Source: Pseudomonadota bacterium (GTDB lineage Bacteria > Pseudomonadota > Alphaproteobacteria > Caulobacterales > Caulobacteraceae). Taken from it: a stretch of DNA of 64,000 nucleotides. Location of the stretch: the NCBI GenBank assembly GCA_020161365.1, contig JAIUNU010000003.1:1-64000 (forward strand), given 5' to 3'. Below are positions 60,841-64,000 of the stretch, in pieces. The notes beneath the pieces were generated by a model, which did no database searches, was not told the DNA's origin, and was given only the letters and a program-made list of their open reading frames with translations. Every line of letters starts with the position of its first letter. The stretch's first letter is position 1. The translations under genes were made by a program, and so were the position numbers.

Positions 60841-62472
60841 TTGGATAGACGACAATTCCTCGCGGCCTGCGGCATCGGCGCCGGGGGCGTGCTGCTGCCG
60901 GGCTTTGGCCAGGCGATCGCCGCCGAACAGCTGGTCGAGACCATGGACGTCGCGGTCAAGAAGCGTCTCGCCGACGCGGCTTTGACCGCGGCCAAGGCGG
61001 CTGGCGCCACCTATTGCGACGTCCGCGTCGGCCGCTACCTGCGCCAGTTCATCCTGACGCGCGAGGCCAATGTCCAGGGCGTGACCAACACCGAGTCCAG
61101 CGGCGTGGGCGTGCGCGTCATCGCCGGCGGCGCCTGGGGCTTCGCCGCCACCAACAACATGTCGCCGGAGTCGGTGGCCCAGACAGCCCGCCTGGCCGTC
61201 GCCATCGCCAAGGCGAACGCCAAGAACCAGACCGCGCCGGTCCAGCTGGCGCCGACCAAGGGCGTCGGGGAGGTGAAGTGGGCCACGCCCATCCGCCGCA
61301 ACGGCATGGAAGTGTCGCTGCAGGAGAAGGTCGACCTCCTGATGCGGGTCAACGGCGCGGCCCTGAAGGCCGGGGCCAACTTCGTCAATTCCAGCCTGTT
61401 CCTGATCAACGAGCAGAAGTACTTCGCCAGCAGCGACGGCTCCTACATCGACCAGGACATCCATCGCGTCTGGGCGCCGTTTACGGTCACTGCGATCGAC
61501 AAGGCCACCGGCAAGTTCCGCTCGCGCGAGGGCCTCTCGGCCCCGATGGGCATGGGCTACGAGTACCTGGATCCCAAGGCCGAGGATAAGGTCCTCTCGC
61601 CCAACGGCATCATCAGCTACAACAAGTCCTACGACATGGTCGAGGACGCCCAGGCCGCCGCCGTCCAGGCGCGCGAGAAGCTGACCGCCAAGTCGGTGAA
61701 GCCGGGCCGTTACGACCTGGTGCTGGATCCCAACCACCTGGGCCTGACCATCCACGAGTCGATCGGCCACCCGCTCGAGCTGGACCGCGTGCTGGGCTAC
61801 GAGGCCAACTACGCCGGCACCAGCTTCGCCACGCTGGACAAGCGCGAACAGCGCTTCCAGTACGGCAACGAGATCGTCAACATCGTCGCCGACAAGCTGC
61901 AGCCGGGCAGCCTGGGCGCCGTCGGCTATGACGACGAGGGCATCAAGACCAAGAGCTGGCCACTGATCAAGGACGGCAAGCTGGTCGACTACCAGGCCAC
62001 CCGCGACCAGGCCCACATCCTGGGCAAGACCGAGAGCGACGGCTGCTCGTACGCCGACTCCTGGTCGACGGTGCAGTTCCAGCGCATGCCCAACGTGTCG
62101 CTGCAGCCCGGCAAGAAGCCGCTCAGCCTGGCCGACATGATCGGCAACGTCGAGAACGGCATCTACATCCTGGGTCGGGGCTCGTTCTCGATCGACCAGC
62201 AGCGCTACAACGCCCAGTTCGGCGGCACGCTGTTCTACGAGATCAAGGACGGCAAGATCACCCAGCCGCTGGAGGACGTCGCCTACCAGATGCGCACGCC
62301 CGAGTTCTGGAACGCCTGCTCGGCGATCTGTGACGAGCGGGACTACCGCCTGTTCGGGTCGTTCTTCGACGGCAAGGGCCAGCCCAGCCAGGTTTCGGCC
62401 GTCAGCCACGGTTCGTCGACCACCCGGTTCGACGGCATCAACGTCATCAATACCGCGCGCTCGCTCGGTTAA
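60841..62472 (+). CDS. TldD-family metallopeptidase with a Tat signal
   Basis: A 543-residue TldD-like protein. The zinc motif HESIGH (H-E-x3-H) is intact near residue 310. The N-terminus is MDRRQFLAACGIGAGGVLLPGFG, a twin-arginine signal with a hydrophobic stretch and Ala-rich end (IAAEQ), unusual for TldD, which is normally cytoplasmic. The start is TTG, because GGAGGAG lies 6-7 nt upstream and an earlier GTG has no site. TldD/TldE heterodimers degrade unfolded peptides and mature some bacteriocins. The TldE-like gene follows after 21 nt. Confidence 0.9.
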   Translation: MDRRQFLAACGIGAGGVLLPGFGQAIAAEQLVETMDVAVKKRLADAALTAAKAAGATYCDVRVGRYLRQFILTREANVQGVTNTESSGVGVRVIAGGAWGFAATNNMSPESVAQTARLAVAIAKANAKNQTAPVQLAPTKGVGEVKWATPIRRNGMEVSLQEKVDLLMRVNGAALKAGANFVNSSLFLINEQKYFASSDGSYIDQDIHRVWAPFTVTAIDKATGKFRSREGLSAPMGMGYEYLDPKAEDKVLSPNGIISYNKSYDMVEDAQAAAVQAREKLTAKSVKPGRYDLVLDPNHLGLTIHESIGHPLELDRVLGYEANYAGTSFATLDKREQRFQYGNEIVNIVADKLQPGSLGAVGYDDEGIKTKSWPLIKDGKLVDYQATRDQAHILGKTESDGCSYADSWSTVQFQRMPNVSLQPGKKPLSLADMIGNVENGIYILGRGSFSIDQQRYNAQFGGTLFYEIKDGKITQPLEDVAYQMRTPEFWNACSAICDERDYRLFGSFFDGKGQPSQVSAVSHGSSTTRFDGINVINTARSLG

Positions 62473-62493
62473 GCGGATCGAGGGAGACACATC

Positions 62494-63825
62494 ATGGGTA
62501 TCATGACGGAAGCCGAGGCCAAGACGATCCTCGACAAGGTCCTCAAGTTCTCGACGGCGGACGAATGCACCGCCCAGTTGACGGGCTCGATCGAAGGCAA
62601 CATCCGCTTCGCGCTGAACAACGTCTCGACCAGCGGCGTGGTCAGCGACACCAATCTGGGCGTCTCGGTGGCCTTCGGCCGTCGGGTGGGCACGTCGTCG
62701 ACCAACGACTTCTCGGACGCGTCCCTGGCCCGCGCGGTCAAGCGCGCCGAGGAGCTGGCCCGCCTGGCGCCGGAGAACCCCGAGTTCATCCCGGCGGTCG
62801 AAAAGCAGGTCTACAAGCCCAGCTCGACCTTCAGCGCGGCGACGGCGGCCATCACGCCCGAACAGCGCGCCGACATCGCCATGGCGTCGATCGCGCCCTG
62901 CCGGTCCAAGAGCCTGATCGCGGCCGGGTTCCTGAACGACGAGCAGAGCTTCGTGGCCTTCGCCAACAGCAAGGGCGCGTTCGGTTATCAGCGCTCGACC
63001 GAGATGGATTACACCTGCACCGTCCGCACGGCCGATGGTCGCGGTTCGGGCTGGGTCGCCCGCAACCTGCAGGACTCCACCCCCTTCAAGCCGGCCAGCG
63101 ACATCGAGATCGCCATGCGCAAGGCCAGCGCCTCGGCCGAGGCCCAGGCCCTGGAGCCGGGCAAGTATACGGTGATCCTCGAGCCGGCCGCCGCCTCGGG
63201 CCTGATCTCGTTCATGTTCAACTTCTTCGACGCCCGCGCGGCGGACGAAGGCCGCAGCTTCCTGTCCAAGAAGGGCGGCGGCAACAAGCTAGGCGAACAG
63301 GTCTATGACCCGCGCGTCAGCTTCATCTCCGACCCCTGGCACCCGGACCTCGCGGTCCTGCCCTGGGACGGCTCGGGCCGCGCCCGCGAGAAGATGGCCA
63401 TGGTCGAGAACGGCAAGATCGCCAACCTGATGTACTCGCCCTACTGGGCGCAGAAGCAGGGCAAGAAGGTCGTCGGCCGCCCGGGCAACATCATCATGTC
63501 GGGCGGAACCAAGTCGACCGCCGACCTCGTGCGCGAGACCGAGCGCGGCATCCTGGTGACCCGCACCTGGTACATCCGGATGGTCGATCCGCAGACCGTG
63601 CTGCTGACGGGCCTGACCCGCGACGGCACCTTCTACATCGAGAACGGCCAGCTGAAGTACCCGGTGAAGAACTTCCGCTTCAACGAGTCGCCGGTGATCA
63701 TGCTGAACAATATCGACGACCTGGGCCGTCCGGTCCGCGTCAGCGAAGGCGGCGGCATGAAGTACATGATCCCGCCGATGCGCGTGCGGGACTTCACGTT
63801 CACCTCGCTGTCGGACGCCGTCTGA
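62494..63825 (+). CDS. TldE/PmbA-like partner protein
   Basis: A 443-residue protein of the TldD/PmbA superfamily lacking the HExxxH zinc motif, as TldE does. MTEAEAKTILDKVLKFSTADECTAQLTGSIEGNIRFALNNVSTSGV matches the usual N-terminus, with no signal peptide or membrane segment. GGTKSTADLVRETERGILVTRTWYIRMVDPQTVLLTGLTRDGTFYIENG is the conserved C-terminal region. It would pair with the TldD-like protein. GAGGGAGAC precedes the ATG. Confidence 0.9.
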   Translation: MGIMTEAEAKTILDKVLKFSTADECTAQLTGSIEGNIRFALNNVSTSGVVSDTNLGVSVAFGRRVGTSSTNDFSDASLARAVKRAEELARLAPENPEFIPAVEKQVYKPSSTFSAATAAITPEQRADIAMASIAPCRSKSLIAAGFLNDEQSFVAFANSKGAFGYQRSTEMDYTCTVRTADGRGSGWVARNLQDSTPFKPASDIEIAMRKASASAEAQALEPGKYTVILEPAAASGLISFMFNFFDARAADEGRSFLSKKGGGNKLGEQVYDPRVSFISDPWHPDLAVLPWDGSGRAREKMAMVENGKIANLMYSPYWAQKQGKKVVGRPGNIIMSGGTKSTADLVRETERGILVTRTWYIRMVDPQTVLLTGLTRDGTFYIENGQLKYPVKNFRFNESPVIMLNNIDDLGRPVRVSEGGGMKYMIPPMRVRDFTFTSLSDAV

Positions 63826-63834
63826 CACACACCC

Positions 63835-64000
63835 ATGGCCAGCAGTCGCGTAACCCGTTCGGAGTGTCTGCGTCTGCTGGCGGGCGGTGCGATGGGAGGT
63901 TGGCTGGCCAGCCTCCCGTCGTCTCCCAAGGCCGCTATTAGGGCCGCTGCGGCCTATGATTTCTGGTTCACGCGCCTGCGCTACGACAGCGGCGACTGGG
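63835..64000 (+). CDS. DUF4159-like protein, N-terminal part (cut by window end)
   Basis: The first 55 residues are visible: a hydrophobic, signal-like start (RSECLRLLAGGAMGGWLASLPSSPKAA), then YDFWFTRLRYDSGDW, which resembles the start of DUF4159 domains. The signal may be of Tat type but lacks an RR pair. It begins 9 nt after the TldE-like stop and is probably in the same operon. Identity rests on one short motif. Confidence 0.6.
   Translation, partial: MASSRVTRSECLRLLAGGAMGGWLASLPSSPKAAIRAAAAYDFWFTRLRYDSGDW

Overview
This is a high-GC alphaproteobacterial chromosome segment, almost certainly from a Caulobacter species close to C. crescentus/vibrioides. The main reasons are the complete holdfast-anchor locus hfaA-hfaB-hfaD-hfaC, the many TonB-dependent receptors and plant-polymer genes, frequent GTG/TTG starts and ATGA overlaps, and the 16S rRNA sequence. 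Functions below are read from protein motifs and family knowledge; no database search was run.

Layout. The first 0.93 kb is the 5' part of a 16S rRNA gene on the minus strand, followed by its leader (hairpin, boxA) and up to four tandem promoters. Next come an Rrf2-type regulator with four cysteines, a CBS-domain protein and a rhomboid protease (1.8-3.5 kb). The hfaABDC locus (3.6-8.2 kb) encodes the curli-like apparatus that anchors the adhesive holdfast and has a perfect sigma-54 promoter. It is followed by a MASE1 hybrid histidine kinase, an SsuABC/ThiXYZ-type ABC importer, an exported Pro/Ala-rich protein with a DUF2336 protein, and a large M16 lipoprotein peptidase (8.5-18 kb). The 18-33.7 kb stretch is mostly housekeeping and detoxification: a Cys/Pro-rich exported protein, PAS_5 protein, aldo/keto reductase with GMC oxidoreductase, gamma-carbonic anhydrase-like protein, PhoH ATPase, OPT transporter, GNAT, DUF3126, LysR, glutaminyl cyclase with serine acetyltransferase, Nudix, nitroreductase, QueF and SDR. 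A small-RNA candidate lies before phoH.

From 33.9 kb the theme is outer-membrane uptake and nutrient sensing. There is a TorF-type porin, an MFS carrier, a siderophore-type TonB receptor with an FCD-GntR regulator and a shared candidate operator, a methionine importer operon metN-metI-(unknown)-metQ, a GAF-PAS hybrid kinase and an S9 peptidase. At 47.5-51.9 kb a glucuronate module pairs a GH67 alpha-glucuronidase with a divergent D-mannonate dehydratase and an FCD-GntR repressor. Two operator-like palindromes, one FadR/GntR type and one LacI type, sit in their shared promoter region. The end of the window holds an acyltransferase, a HAD phosphatase, two 2OG-Fe(II) oxygenases around a large TonB receptor, and a TldD/TldE-like pair followed by the start of a DUF4159-like gene.

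Repeats and signals. Three copies of a GC-rich inverted repeat lie only in intergenic gaps (36.0, 52.0 and 53.2 kb). Clear intrinsic terminators separate many units. No insertion sequence, prophage, CRISPR array or tRNA gene was seen. The points most worth follow-up are the candidate FCD-GntR operator pair, the Tat-signal TldD paired with a signal-less TldE and DUF4159, the promoter-terminator pair before phoH, and the sigma-54 promoter of hfa.
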